Assembly: GCA_037447655.1 (NCBI GenBank)
Contig: JBBHKE010001205.1
Coordinates: 1-64,000, forward strand
Source: Zygnema cylindricum
Lineage: Eukaryota; Streptophyta; Zygnematophyceae; Zygnematales; Zygnemataceae
DNA: 64,000 bases
Direction: 5' to 3'
Part shown: positions 10,919 through 23,400 of the stretch, in pieces
Position numbering within the stretch: position 1 is the first letter of the stretch
How the letters are laid out: each line of letters begins with the position of its first letter
Translations under genes and position numbers: made by a program
The notes under the pieces: generated by a model
What the model saw: the letters and a program-made list of their open reading frames with translations, nothing else
Database searches by the model: none
What the model was told of the DNA's origin: nothing

Positions 10919-12408
10919 ATGTCATGCCGCATCTCGTCGGACACTTTTTTTGTTTATATTTAGGGTTTAGGACTGGCAGCCGCCACACTAATTGGTATTT
11001 GTGTGTTATTTGGGTTTTGTAAGACCGTACATACCTACATTGCGCTTTCGCGTCGACGTACATATTTACATTGCCGTACGTGTCGACCGTATATATTTAT
11101 TTTTCACATAATTTCTGCCGACGAAGTTGACCGTTCATACTAACATTGCCCGCAATTCTCGCGACAACGTCCGTACTTTAATTTTTTGTCGCAAGTTTTG
11201 GCGTGACACGACAACTGATTCTAAGCACGTATTCTGCGACATATGATTTCGGAATGTCGGTGACGCGACGTAGGATTTCGAAACTTAGGCGATGCGACGT
11301 GCGATTTCGAAATGTTGGCGACGCACGCCGATTGGTTGTATTTTAAGTCGTGAACCCATGTAGGTTCACGCATTCACCTGTAGTTAGGAAGGGTTTTAAT
11401 CCGCGGACTGTGAATTTTGTAACGTAGGCATATGGTCTTGGTCGTTTATTGGCTAGGACCCAAACTAGGCGCAGATTGTACAGTAAAATACTCTCACGCT
11501 ATTGGTTAGTTAGAAATGTCAGAAATTAGTACTTAGGCTAATTCGTTGGTACTTAGGCTATTGCTTTAGGTTTTGTACTCTCATAGTTTGAGAGTACAGG
11601 AATTGGTCGAAGAGGATTTAGATTTTTGTGTCTTTTTCCCTTGTCTTTTTCAATATTCAAATTGTCAGTTTTTGCCTTAGTTTTTTGAGAGCTTAGCTTT
11701 TCTCTTTCCTCATTAAAATTTCATTGTAAGACCTACAAGTTAATTCACTCGGTTTCGGCCGGAGTCCGCACGGTTTCCCTTCAACAACCTCTTTAAGTGT
11801 GGATTTTGCCTACTTTCTCAGGTTGTTTCTGAATCTTTGTGGATGCCTTTTGTTAATTAGTGTTTGACTTTTTCTTGTCTAATTTTCGTTGCCTTGGTTA
11901 GAGTTTGCTTGTGGTTTGTTAGAATCCGGTTATCTCGAATTCTCTATATCTTCCAATTGTTTGTTTTCTTTATATGTGTGTACGATTTTTTTGGGATAAT
12001 ACAATGATGTTTTTTTAAAAAGCTTACATGCTGTTTATAATGGCGAATCGGTTTCATTTAAATTTTATCGTGTGTTTATCGTAATATGTTGTTAAAGTGG
12101 TATACGGAAAATGGAGTGTGTGTGTACAATTGATGTATGGACTTTTATGCAATCTATATAATAAACTAATCAGCGACGAGTACTCTTCGTCGCTGATTAG
12201 TCATCCTTCGACGAATTTTAATTGTTGTCACTTTATGAAGGGGCAATTTGAGGATATATATTTTTTTCCTAATCAGCGGCGAGACTGCCTCGTCGCTGAC
12301 CTAATATCCAAATCAATCATCCACTTCGTTGTTATCTTCGACAAAACAGAGGTTGTCTTATTGATTCGCTGCCAATGTAACGACGACCCTTCGTCATCGC
12401 ATGGACTT
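10919..12408. other. unassigned intergenic DNA with an inverted repeat
   Basis: No coding region is supported here. The first 400 bases are rich in GTAC and CG words and look like old repeat DNA. From 11400 to 12100 the sequence is T-rich. At 12165-12201 there is a perfect 15-bp inverted repeat with arms ACTAATCAGCGACGA and a 7-base loop; degenerate copies of the CAGCGRCGA/TCGTCGCTG words recur to 12390. Confidence 0.5.
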
Positions 12409-13813
12409 GTTGATATTTGTGTATTTTCTAGGTTTGTATTAGGATAGGAAAAGAAAGAGGCAGTCAGCCTCTAACTCCTTTCTTCAAGCCCCCACACTTG
12501 TTGTAGTCACTGAAGGCTGGATAGTGAGATAGAGCCATGGCTGCCTAGGCCCTCTAAAGAAGACAGTGGGTAAATTAGGTAGATTTACCAAAAAGGTGCT
12601 TGACGGACCCAAGAATCAATCCTGGTAACTACCGTCCGTCAAGACCCCCGCAATTGTCAGTTTTGTCTGTTAAGTCTAGGACTAGTGTTAAGGTATATAG
12701 GGTTTGATATTTATTTAAACAGTTACAAGTAGAGATTTCTGTTTAACTGTTTTACGGATTAATAGGGCATAGAAACAATTGAACTTTAAGTACCGGACGA
12801 AACAAATAGAACGTACATTTGTTTCGACGGTGCGTGTTAGATGACGATATAAATCAGACGCCCATGGGTAACGCCGGCTTCGCGGAAAAGACAATTTGGC
12901 GGTCGGATTCGCGGAAAAGACAAGATGGCGGTTTGCATACGTCGCCACTCCGGATGACAAGTGGCAACATCATACGGGTTTACGGAATCTCCGGAACGAA
13001 AGACAACAAATTCGGATGTGACAAATATTGCATTATGGTTATGTCGTACAATGTACGTATATAAAGTACTCCGACACCTGTTCTTTTTTGTACGGTACAG
13101 TCTTGTGATTGGTCAATCTTCATCGACGACCAAGGTGCAAGCCGAAATTCTGGAATGGCCACCTTGGCGTTTTCTAGCGTGGCATGACCTGACACCACGT
13201 GGCAAGATAACATTGGGAAGCAGGAATCTCGTGGAGCAAAGGACGAATCCGAAGGAGACACGCGTCCACCCAGTGGGCTTGACATACATAAGTCGTACAA
13301 AAAGGACATGGTCGTAGTACCTTTCTGTACGGAAGAGTCATGTGATTAGTTCGTACCTCAATACTAGGAGGCTTAGAGAGGGGTTTTGGGACTTAGAATA
13401 TGTTGGTAGATAGCCGTCTCTCCCAAATAGCATCTTGTATAAAAGGCAAACTTTGGCTAGCCATAACTATTAACTCAGGTGACCATTTTTAGTGATTATG
13501 TTTGATGCGGACTAAAGGGAGTCCACGCTACACAGGGGTGTTATCGGTCAAAGTGTTTGTCTCCTAAAGTGACTGAATTTCTAAGGGAAATTCAAAATGG
13601 GAAATGTTATCCAACACTCATATTCTAACTTTGCATTCTATGGTGGAATTGAGCACACATAAAGTCTTATTTCACAGGGGTGAAGCTATAATAGGGTTCT
13701 GATTGTCAACGGGTCAATCATTTGGGTTTATGCATACTTATAGTCGGCACTATCTAGATTAGCTTCTTAGGACCTGCGAATTCTATAGGGGGGATGGACC
13801 CCATATAATTGCA
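12409..13813 (+). repeat. LTR of copia element 3 (family TGTAGAAAAT; 5' limit uncertain)
   Basis: From TATTTTCTAGGTTT (12420) onward the sequence aligns with the LTRs at 55145 and 56963. Shared blocks are CTAACTCC...CCCCACACTTG, the antisense T-arm near 12608-12624 (CCTGG stem), TATATAGGGT, and a GGACT/AGTCC hairpin at 13509-13524. The LTR ends GCA at 13813 before a primer site. The 5' terminal TGTAGAAAAT is not clearly present, so the start is approximate; it is longer than its relatives, which implies inserted sequence. Confidence 0.75.
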
Positions 13814-13829
13814 GGTTATGGGGCCACCA
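13814..13829 (+). other. primer binding site, tRNA-iMet anticodon-arm type (element 3)
   Basis: Immediately after the LTR the sequence is GGTTATGGGGCCACCA. The complement of the plant initiator tRNA-Met anticodon arm is GGTTATGGGCCCACCA, a 15 of 16 match. This indicates priming from a cleaved tRNA-iMet half molecule, as in Drosophila copia. Confidence 0.78.
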
Positions 13830-14500
13830 TCTAGGGTGTCTATGTTTGATGTAACATACTTCACTTATTGGGAGTTCACGATGGAGGGATTGTTTTTTGA
13901 AAAGCACTTATGCGGAATTCTTTCGGCACAAGTGAGTTGTCCACCACCGGGCTTTGGAGGAACTCACTATGGAGAATCATCTGGGGCTTTCCAAAAAACG
14001 AACCGGAGTAAGGATGCAACGGAAGGTGAAAGGAAAGTTATTACCACAAAGGGGGAAAAGTGGGAAAGGATAAAGGGACACCGATAGTAAGGGGAGCTAG
14101 GCTCTCGGCTACGGTTCCACCTGTGGGGATTTTAACTGAACCAAAAACTAAAGAAAATGACAGAAAAAATTTGGGAGTATTAAAACATTATAGCAAAACA
14201 TCTCATACATGGAAATGTGTCTAAGTCCATAGCTATCACTCTTTTAAATCTAACCAAGTCTTCGAAAATCTGGGAAACACTAATTCAAATTTATAAGAGT
14301 GAGACTTTACAGAGGCAGCAATTAGAAAAACAAGAAATAGAGGCCTGTGTTTATAAAAGCGGTAGCATGATAGAGCTTTGCAATGATATTGCTGCGTAAT
14401 ATGTTGAGCTTGCTAGTGCGAGATATGTGGAATATGATGAGAGAAATATTAATACACTAATCATTAAACTCCCATATGAGTACTTTTATCAACAATGCGG
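13830..14500 (+). pseudogene. copia gag fragment (element 3, truncated)
   Basis: The reading starts with SRVSMFDVTYFTYWEFTMEG, the gag N-terminal block shared with element 2. After frame breaks it continues at 14217-14399 with LNLTKSSKIWETLIQIYKSE and then the region preceding LPYEY (UBN2-type gag, compare LPEEY in element 1). It ends abruptly near 14500; no protease, integrase or RT of this element is in the window. Confidence 0.75.
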
Positions 14501-16811
14501 TTGAGCACAGTAGGTAAGGGTACTGTTTTTCTGAGTTGACACTTGGAAAACGGTACATCATCAATGCCTCTTTCTTAGAAATTGGATTGGTTTCCACCTA
14601 ACATTTTGTACTCATCTTCGATTTTATCAAACCCTTAAAAAACAAATTTAGTCAAATTCATTTACTTTACAGTATTCTTTAACAAAAAAACTTACTCACT
14701 TTCCATTCAGCAACCATAACGCCCTCTGTTTTCCGTTCTCCTTCTCAATAATTTCCCAAACTCCCTTTGATTCAAACCCTTGTGAAGCCTGAAAGTGAAC
14801 GCAAAAGAACACACTACTTCCCTCACTCCACCCCTTGACAAGGTCTTTAAAGATCTATGGCTCCAAAGCCACTTACCCTCGCACTATCTTTTTTGCTAAA
14901 AACAATTTATCCCGACGACTTCACAACGCCCCTCAAGGCAATGGTAAGAAGTGGGCGGCCGACAAAGTTGCTTTCTCCATTTTGATACACTGGAATCCGT
15001 CAGCGAACGAATTGACTAATCAAAACATCTAACCATTAGTAAATGCCAACAAGCCATTTTCATTGCATGCAAATCGGCCATAGCCAATGCACATATGAAA
15101 GAGGACATAAGGTAGAGACGTGGAATTGAAGCTTGCATAACAAAGATTGAAATTAAAAAACAAGTTTTGTCGTAAAGGACAATCAATAAGCACGGATATC
15201 CAAGCATCTCACATGACCACTGTGGTGTCTAATTTTTATACCAGAACAGACATCAATGTGGATTACGTAGTATTTCCCCTAATTAATATGACTAATGTTA
15301 ATAAGTGTAATCAATGTTAATAACTTTAGTTAATGTCAATACGTGTAAATCAATTTTAACAATGTTAATTTTAGTTAATGTTGATAACCTCAATTAAAGC
15401 AAACAAAATCTATTTTCCGGGTTACTCAACCCTTAAAAACTTAAATAAGCATGATGGTTTTAAGTTTGAATTAATTCTAAGTTGTTGTTTTTCTCCAGTA
15501 TGTCTGTTTCGACTTTGGAACAAAGTATTTCATACGAAAAGCATCGGAGGAGAGGGAGAGAGGGAGAGAGGGAGAAAGAGAACAAAAGTTGCTTGCAGGC
15601 TTAACATTTTGATTTTGTAGACTACTATTATTGATAGAAGTAAGAAATACAAATCTAATTACTATGGTTTAAAGTAATTCCTATGAACAACACTATTTTT
15701 CTCAAATCAAGGCTGGACCTTACATAACAAGGGTTTTATAATGGTTCACAATAATCTATAATACCTTTCTAAACCCAAAAAAAATCTTAACTTGAACCAA
15801 CACTAAGGAGAAACTTCCAATCGAGAAAAACATCGCAATCACTAAGAGTTTGACGTAGAGAAAAGTGTGTATATCTTCAAAAACTTTTTAGAGAGTCAAC
15901 GCCTTCACCATTCACATCACTTAAAGACTATACAATTCAAATCTTGACTTAAAAAAAAAAATACAGTACGTAAACCAATTAAAGTATACAAAATACCTGA
16001 GGGTTTACCTGCGGAAGAAAGTTCACTTCCCCCTTGCTAGTAGAATATAAAAAACAAAATTGTCAGCTTTTTAGGGTTACAACAAATGACATTCAGTGCG
16101 AACGTATGATAAACGTATGATTGAATACAGAGCGTAGGTTAAGAGTTTTCGTTTGAGCTGCTTTTAGTTGACACAAAATACATAAACGTACGCGATTCCG
16201 TGCGATGTCAGGTGAAAGGATTGTGTATTGACCAAATCGTGTGAAATGGGCCTATGACCGATAATTTTTTCCCGGAAAAAAAAAGGAAACTGCATTTAAC
16301 CACGAAAGGCTTAACCTCTCTACCATGGAAATTCCACCTCGTCCCTTGTCGTTTAAGCAAGTTGTACAGAGTTTGGAAACCATATCGCTATAACCAAAGT
16401 CAAATCTAACCTGCTTATTTGCTTTTACATAATTTTTATCAATTCCAAAATCCAAAAAGTTTAAATGTTGTAAGTTTGTTGGGCGTATAGACGTTGTCAC
16501 GAAGCGCAGCAAATCTATGTGTGTTCTGCAAGATTTTGCAAACAGATGTACAAAATTGGGAATTTAACACTTGTCGGACGCGCAGAGTCAAAGGAAAAAA
16601 AATCATCTCTAAAAGAAAATCGAAGATGTTTGTCGTTTTTCCTCCGCCTTAGGGTGCCGTTCCATCAGGCGAAAAGTGGCGTAGTTTACAAAAATTTGCG
16701 ACCTTCCGTACCAAATCGTACCGCTATTTTGTTTTTATAATAAAAACAACATTACAGAGAATCTTCCCGATACTCTCTAAAGGTCTGTCATGCCGCATCA
16801 TGTCGGTTGCC
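14501..16811. other. intergenic DNA, no gene recognised
   Basis: AT-rich sequence with only short unrelated open frames. Visible structure is limited to a run of AATGTTAATAA-like words at 15285-15390, a GGGAGA simple repeat at 15547-15580, and a few A-tracts. I see no domain, RNA gene or element end. Confidence 0.5.
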
Positions 16812-17051
16812 CGCACGCAGGATATCATGTCCGCACGCGCGATATCCGGCGTGCGCGCACGATATAATGCACGCACGCGCAATATTTTGCATGCACGGGC
16901 GGTATTTCTCACGCGCGCGCAGTATTTCTCACGGACGCCCGGTATTTTGCACGCACGCACGGTATTTCGCACGCACGCGCGGTTTTGTGTATGCACGCGC
17001 GATTTGATGTACGCACGTTTGATTTTTGCGTTCGCACGTGCGAGTTTTCGC
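16812..17051. repeat. CpG-rich minisatellite, 12 units of 20 bp
   Basis: Twelve consecutive units have exactly 20 bases. A typical unit is CGCACGCACGGTATTTCGCA; units vary by substitution but not by length. The GC-rich half is almost all CGCACG words, inside DNA that is otherwise AT-rich. Long open frames on both strands here are a by-product of the period and are not genes. Confidence 0.9.
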
Positions 17052-20000
17052 CGATTTATTTGTTTATGATGTGAACGCCATTTGCGTTCACATACAATTG
17101 CATACATACTAATTCCGTGCGCACGTTTTATATGTTTCATTTCGTGCGCAGGTATGCGATTTTCGAATTATGGACGCGAAATATCGTTTGAGATCAAAGT
17201 AGCGACTTAAGACGATCACATGAAAAGCCCATAACACAACTTACGATGAAGGCGCCGACAAAAGACCTACAATAGAAACGCCTACTTTTGAACTATGGTT
17301 TGAGATGGTTTATTAGAGCGTTGTTCCATTAGGCGGTCTCAGTAAACGTCAAAAAATCGTTTACTGAAGCCATCGTTCCATTGTGTCGGGTCAGTAACCG
17401 ACATTTTATTTGCGTGGCAAAATTTGATTGGTTCACGTCATAGATGACATTTTATTTGCGTGGCAAAATTTGATTGGTTCACATCATAGATGATTACGAT
17501 TCTAAAAATCTTCAAAGAATCTCTGACAGCGAATTGTGACCACATATTTGTACCAGCGAAGGTAAAAGTGACTCGTATGACATATTGAATAAAATCTGTA
17601 CGAGTGGATCCCTTATTGTTTTATTTTGACTCTCCACGCACGACACGTGTTCCCGCGACAAGTGTGGATGGTGAGCTTAGAAAGCGTACGGAGTAGATAT
17701 GACGTGGTTGTAGAGATTGATCTCGAAAGATTAGAATGGTTTGAAAAACATTTGAAAATATTTAAAAAAAACCTAATGTAGCGTGTTTGTATCTGTTTGG
17801 TTTTTTTTTGGCGTACAATTCCGTACGATCTGCTCAAGCGGATAAACGACCAGGTGAAATTCCCGTGGTTATAATTTATCTTTTCCGTGGTTATATCAAT
17901 TCCAAAAGGTTTAGACAAAGCTGAACGTGGACGCCAGAAATACGACCTTCCAAAGAATGGTTGATACGGTATCTTTTTCTGCGGTTTAAACCGTTAGCGA
18001 ATTAGCGAAACCCACTGACAGAAAACCGGTTTAGTTCCGTTTGAAACGGTTTCCACCCAAACCAAAGGGCCGAATGGCCTCAATTGATGATGAGTTCGAA
18101 ATCATTTTTTACGCTCACGTGCAGCTGTGTGTTTTTGTTGACTACATACAGTACTGTAGTCAGCAGGAGGAAAATCAGCGACCGGGCTGTCGGAGGGTGG
18201 GCGTGCAACCGGCCGACAATTTCCACCGGCTGCGCATAGCGACGTTGGCAAGTCGTTGGCTGTTCACTGTTGGTACATGATACCGTACAATGATAGCGAC
18301 AATGAGCTTTGGAGTTGAGAATTGGACGGCGTCCACGCGAAACAAGAGCCAACGTCATGCAGCTGGACTCACGCAAGTCAAACGCACCGACACCAAGGTA
18401 GTAAAAGAAACAGAAAAGGCTTCGCGTGGACTGTTCAATTGTGAACCAGGCAGCATAAACTACAGTACAGTACAGTACTGTACTGATAGCGTTTGTATTT
18501 CGACAAAAAAAATCCAAGCGCGGTACGGACATCGATTTCTGTCTTTAAGTCGGTCAGAAAACTAGATGACGGCTGTCAAGGATTTCAAGCCGCCCGTCTT
18601 ATATTATTTTCTACCGGTCAAATAACTAAATGACGGCCGTCATCTTAGTTCAAAGAGGAATGTGTTTTTACCTCGTGTATCGGCAATATCGCTGCTAGCG
18701 TTGATGTTGTTTTTGCCTTTTTAGCCAGCCATTCTCGTGCACACTTACCCTATTTTTATTTGGACACTGCCCAATTGGATGGTACGAGTATTGTCTTTCA
18801 TAGCAACCGTCAGATTAATAATGCGATAAGTGTGCCAAAAATGAACGCCAGTGTACCGATACTTATAGCGTTACACGGTGTAGGTTCGGATCGGTCGTAA
18901 AACGGCCGTTATAGAATTTCAAGCGGTCTGTGATGCCTAGGCAGGCAGGAATTTTCGATCAGGTGTGGCGAGGGAGGAAACTCACTTACATAATGGTCGG
19001 CCCATGTTATTAGCAACTGCAAGCCTGCTGTGCCGTTCCTACTACAACGCTGTGTTGGTACTGTCCTGGTACTGTCCTAACTGTCATGGCTGCTGGAACT
19101 TGACATCAACAGCAATATGGTAGGAATTTGCTACTAATTTGGATTTGTTTAAGTATGTTTCTCCACTATTAGATGTAGTATGATTTTGTTTCCTTCAACT
19201 TACATTGTCCGACCTTCTAATTCTGAATGATTTCACTTGCTTTTCACAATTTCGAACGGGTGGATACTTTGTTCCTCTTTTCCTAGTAGTTCAAGCATTC
19301 GTTCTTATTAGTTCGGTTGAAGGTTTTTTTATTTTTTGAAGAAAATGATTCGCTTGCATGACATATGGATGATTCGCTGGTCCTTTCTTGCCAATGATAT
19401 ATTTGGATTCAATTGAAGACGAAAGGCTTCTACGTTTTTCTTAGCCAGTGTTTCTTTCTCATTCTTTGCATTCACTCCCTTTCCTTTCATCAAGTCGCAG
19501 CAATGCTGCTCTTGTCTTGAAGGAGGGAGAGTGGCATTGCAAAAAATGTGGTGGATTATGCAATGTGAATTAATACCAACGCCTTCAGTACTCTTGCACT
19601 GAACTCAGTGGGTGAAGATAAGAGAGAAAACCTATGTTTATTTTTGTGTGGACCCTAAATTTTTATTTTTAGGAAGCTACTTTATCATTTGCTGAGTAAT
19701 GTGGAACATAGGGCAATCACGATAAACCACGTTTCGCAAGTAAGAATTTGTACAATTTCTTTTTATCACTGCATTATATGAACTCAGTTCAGTTTTATAT
19801 TAGCATCCTTCACAACAGTGATCATCCACTTCTATGTTGTGCTTAACTGTTAATTCACCTACATAGATGTCGACATGTTTGATTTTGAAATGATTCATAT
19901 TGAGCATAGTTTGACGAGGTGGTTAAAGGAGATGATGCTGTGGTTAATGGCATCTATCCTGGAATGATAGTGGATTGAGGAGGATGGAGCAGAGAGTCAG

Positions 20001-20441
20001 AGTAAAACTCTTCACTCTTGTTATCTAACATCACAAGGTCTCTTCTTGAAGTATATTTTTTTACTTTTATTCCTTCACATAGCCATTTGTCTATGATTCG
20101 ACGTATCTACACTCTTCGTTATGAACCTCTAGGGCACCGGAAGAGTATCTTAGCTGTTATTTAAGTTGCCTATTGGCAATTTCTGGAATTGCAAAATCGT
20201 TTCCACAACTGGTGGACAGCCGTATTTTTGACATATTTTATGCCACCAGTGAATTTGTTTGCCTTAGAAAAAAATGCAGGTAACAAATGTACTTTGACTC
20301 TGTCATTGATATGGTGTAATGTTGACTTTTATTGCAGCTGCCAAGGCCTGCGTCAATGACAGTGTGGCAGCTATACAAAGGCTGCAATATAGGCAAATAT
20401 TTTTGTACGGACTAGTAGGTTGAGAGTCTTGTGTAGCAATC
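17052..20441. other. upstream region of the PSI-like gene, with small repeats
   Basis: 17170-17300 shares a block (GATCACATGAAAAGCCCATA, then AACTTACGATRAAGGCG) with 49850-50040. 17400-17493 is a 47-bp tandem duplication (ACATTTTATTTGCGTGGCAA...). An 11-bp inverted repeat of GTACTGTACTG lies near 18463-18485. The last 1.3 kb before the start codon is T-rich and probably holds the promoter and non-coding 5' exons, but no transcription start can be placed. Confidence 0.45.
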
Positions 20442-20459
20442 ATGGGCTGTGCAGCCTCC
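20442..20459 (+). other. N-myristoylation signal at the PSI-like start codon
   Basis: The first codons encode MGCAAS: glycine 2, cysteine 3 and serine 6 fit the plant N-myristoyltransferase consensus, with Cys3 a possible palmitoylation site. This supports 20442 as the true start and predicts membrane attachment, as reported for PSI proteins. Confidence 0.8.
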
Positions 20460-23400
20460 AGGCCCATGGTGGACGATGGTGCGCGAGATGTCCCTATTAG
20501 AATTGACAAGACGCCGAAGGAGAGTCCATCTCACTCTTTCCACGAAAGGACATTGGCCAAGCTCCTCAGCGGAAGTAGGCATGGAGAAGGCAGGCATAGT
20601 CAAGTTACGGTGGTCAAAACAGAGAATTTGGTTGACAAAGGAGAGAGTGTGGGAGATGCTGAGGTAGAACTGAAAGATGTGAAAGAAAAGCGTAAATTTG
20701 GAAGAGGTTCCTCAGGGAGCAATATATTAGGTGTAAGTAGTTCCATCGATGACATAGGTTTAGAAAGAGGGAGAAGTGAAGACACTAACATCCGGCGTTC
20801 TCCTGCTACCTTGTCGATGAAGAGGTCAAAGTCTGTGGACTCTCGACCTGGTGAGAGGTCGATTAGAGCCAATTTCAGGAACAAGAATACCACAGAGCCC
20901 TCTGAAAAGACTGAGAGAACAGATGATGGAGGCGGCAAGAACGCAAGAGAAGATTGGAATGCTGAATCGAGGGATGATGGTAATGGCAAGAAAGCTTCAG
21001 GCAAGGAATCAAAGTCTAAAGGAGATGCAAGAGCTGAGCAGGGCGGATCCTTGATGTCAAAAATCAAATATAATTCAAAGGTTGGTAATCCGGACTGGTT
21101 GCTGTAATATCCCGGATTGCAGCCGTGATGTCTTCTTTATTTCAATTTTGGTTTTTCCTGTGATGAAGAATGGATATGCTAGTCATAATTGGTTGAATTT
21201 TGGTTTTCTAGAGCTCGTGGAGCTGTACTTTCTCATTCAGTTGCTCGAAGACTTCGTGATTACTTCATTGTTAGGTGGCCTTTTCTTAACATTTTATTTT
21301 CCCACTCAATTTGGGAGTGAAATGTACAGACCATCCAACAAGGATTTGGACGAAGGAAAAATTATACTGCTCTGTGTAGCCTTTGTCAAGTGTTTCGTTC
21401 ACTGTGACCTCCAGTGAGGTGTACAAGAGAGCTATTAAGTTAACATTGGGGAAAGTACCAGTATATATTTCTTATAATAGTGCCTGTTTTAGTGAACGCA
21501 TCCATCTCTTTGACCGGCCTAAGCTGAGTCTTTAATGCAAGTTCTTAGACCGAAGAATCTTAATCCAGTCACAAGAAGACAATTGAGCTCACTTGGAGGA
21601 TTTTCTCTTGTGCATCGAACTTGTCCTTTTATCCCAAATCTTTTGGGGAAATTATTTTGTCAATTTTAAGCTTGGACAAAGTTCACTTGGCTTGAGAAGT
21701 ATGGCAGGGTTTGAAGGTAGTTGGTTTCAGTGACCTAACTAGGTTACAACTGATGGAGAATGTTTTGTTCGTTTGGAATGCTTAAGTTATTTTCTCTTCC
21801 TTGTAAATTGCTTTCAATAGTAGCATTGCTGGATCAAACCATTGCATTTTTTTTTCAAGCAGGACGCACTTTTATCATGTCGTTCTACATATACTTGCAA
21901 TCCTGGCAGGTTTGTGTTTTATGTACACTATACATGTCATTTCTGTGGCCAACCTGGTTTATGTCTCAATAATAATAGTTTGCACTTTGTGTCTGTGTGG
22001 CCCATTGTTTTATATCAAGAAGAGCTCTTTGTTCTTGGTTTGTTTAATATTTCGGGAAAAGGGTGCTTGTCCAGGATGCTTTGCAGAAGTCCCGCCTGGC
22101 AAGGAGTGGCAGTGGTGGAGGGATCATGAAAACAATTGGTGGTATAACAACAGCTGTTCTTGCTGGGCCTCCAAATAACAGTGTATCGTAAGGCCACTTT
22201 CTTTTCTCTCAAGGAAAACTGCATTTATCACAGCATTGAAAGCTACTATTCAGCCAATTTCATCATTTTTAAGGTTTGAGCGGTATAGCTTTTTTCAAAG
22301 ACATGGCATTACTCTTGCAAATATGAATGCCATTAACGGGCATGGTTGGAAATAATGTATCTGAGACATGAATGTCAATCTGAGCTGATCGGCTTTTTCT
22401 GCATTTCTAAATCCCTGCAGCTTTTTGTTCCATGAACTGAGAGCTGCTGTATCCAGCATAAGTAGGAACTGGTGAAACCTGGCGGAGATTGATTAAGAAT
22501 TTGATTAAATATTACAGAGCAGCAATTTTGAAGTTAGTTTCGAGGTTAAAAGAAGCCTATCTGCTTAAGGGATGGTTGGGCATTATGTTAAAGAAGAACA
22601 GTTGTAGTTTAGAAGGTCCATTTTAGATGGCATTGGCTGTTGCTTTGATATACCTAGGGTCGAGTCAAGATAGCATATGAGTTCACACCCTGAATGTGTG
22701 CATTTAACCCAGAGTACTTGTTTATACATGAAAACCTTGGCAGTAGTTATGGTTTAGCATCTCTGATGCGTTATAGAGCTCCTGATCGATAACATTTAAG
22801 ATAATGAGGATGATTATTATCTTAGAGCCTGTCGTTTGGTCCATCGTGTCAGACATTTGCCGAATTGTAACAAGAGTGGTTTAGTTTGAAGTTTTGGAAC
22901 ATAGACAATTCATTGTCTTAGCACTTCATATGCTTTGGTGGCTTTTGATCATCCAAAGAAAATGCAAAAGAAGGCGACAGGGAGCTGTACGTAGTTCAAG
23001 AAGTCAGAGTCTAAGCATTGCCGGTAAAAGGCAGCTAAAAGTACATGTGTGTCTTTAATGATGGAGCACGCAGAAAAAAAACTCCTCGGAGTTAGAGGGT
23101 GTCATCATAATTGTTTTGGTTGATTTTTTACCATAATTACTTTGTACCAGCATTTTAGAGATTTTTTGAAGCACATTATGTTCATTTGCATTTGCCTGAT
23201 AATGCTCACACATTTTTTGAATGTTGGGCTGATTGGCTACAGAATGGAGGAGGAAAAAGGCAAATCAAAGGCATCAAGCAGGTATGTGATTAAACAACTA
23301 GAGCTGTTCTTTATCATTCACTGCACTATGGACCATACAGATTTTAGGTGTCGGGTCCTAAAAAATAGTGTGGACCTTTCTGATGAAACATTATTTTACA

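Noticed and set aside
16812-17051. CRISPR array
   Set aside because: Units are contiguous without unique spacers, and the DNA is eukaryotic.
16724-17140. Overlapping 60-138-codon open frames on both strands
   Set aside because: They are produced by the 20-bp CpG-rich minisatellite, have low-complexity Arg/Ala content and no start context or homologue.
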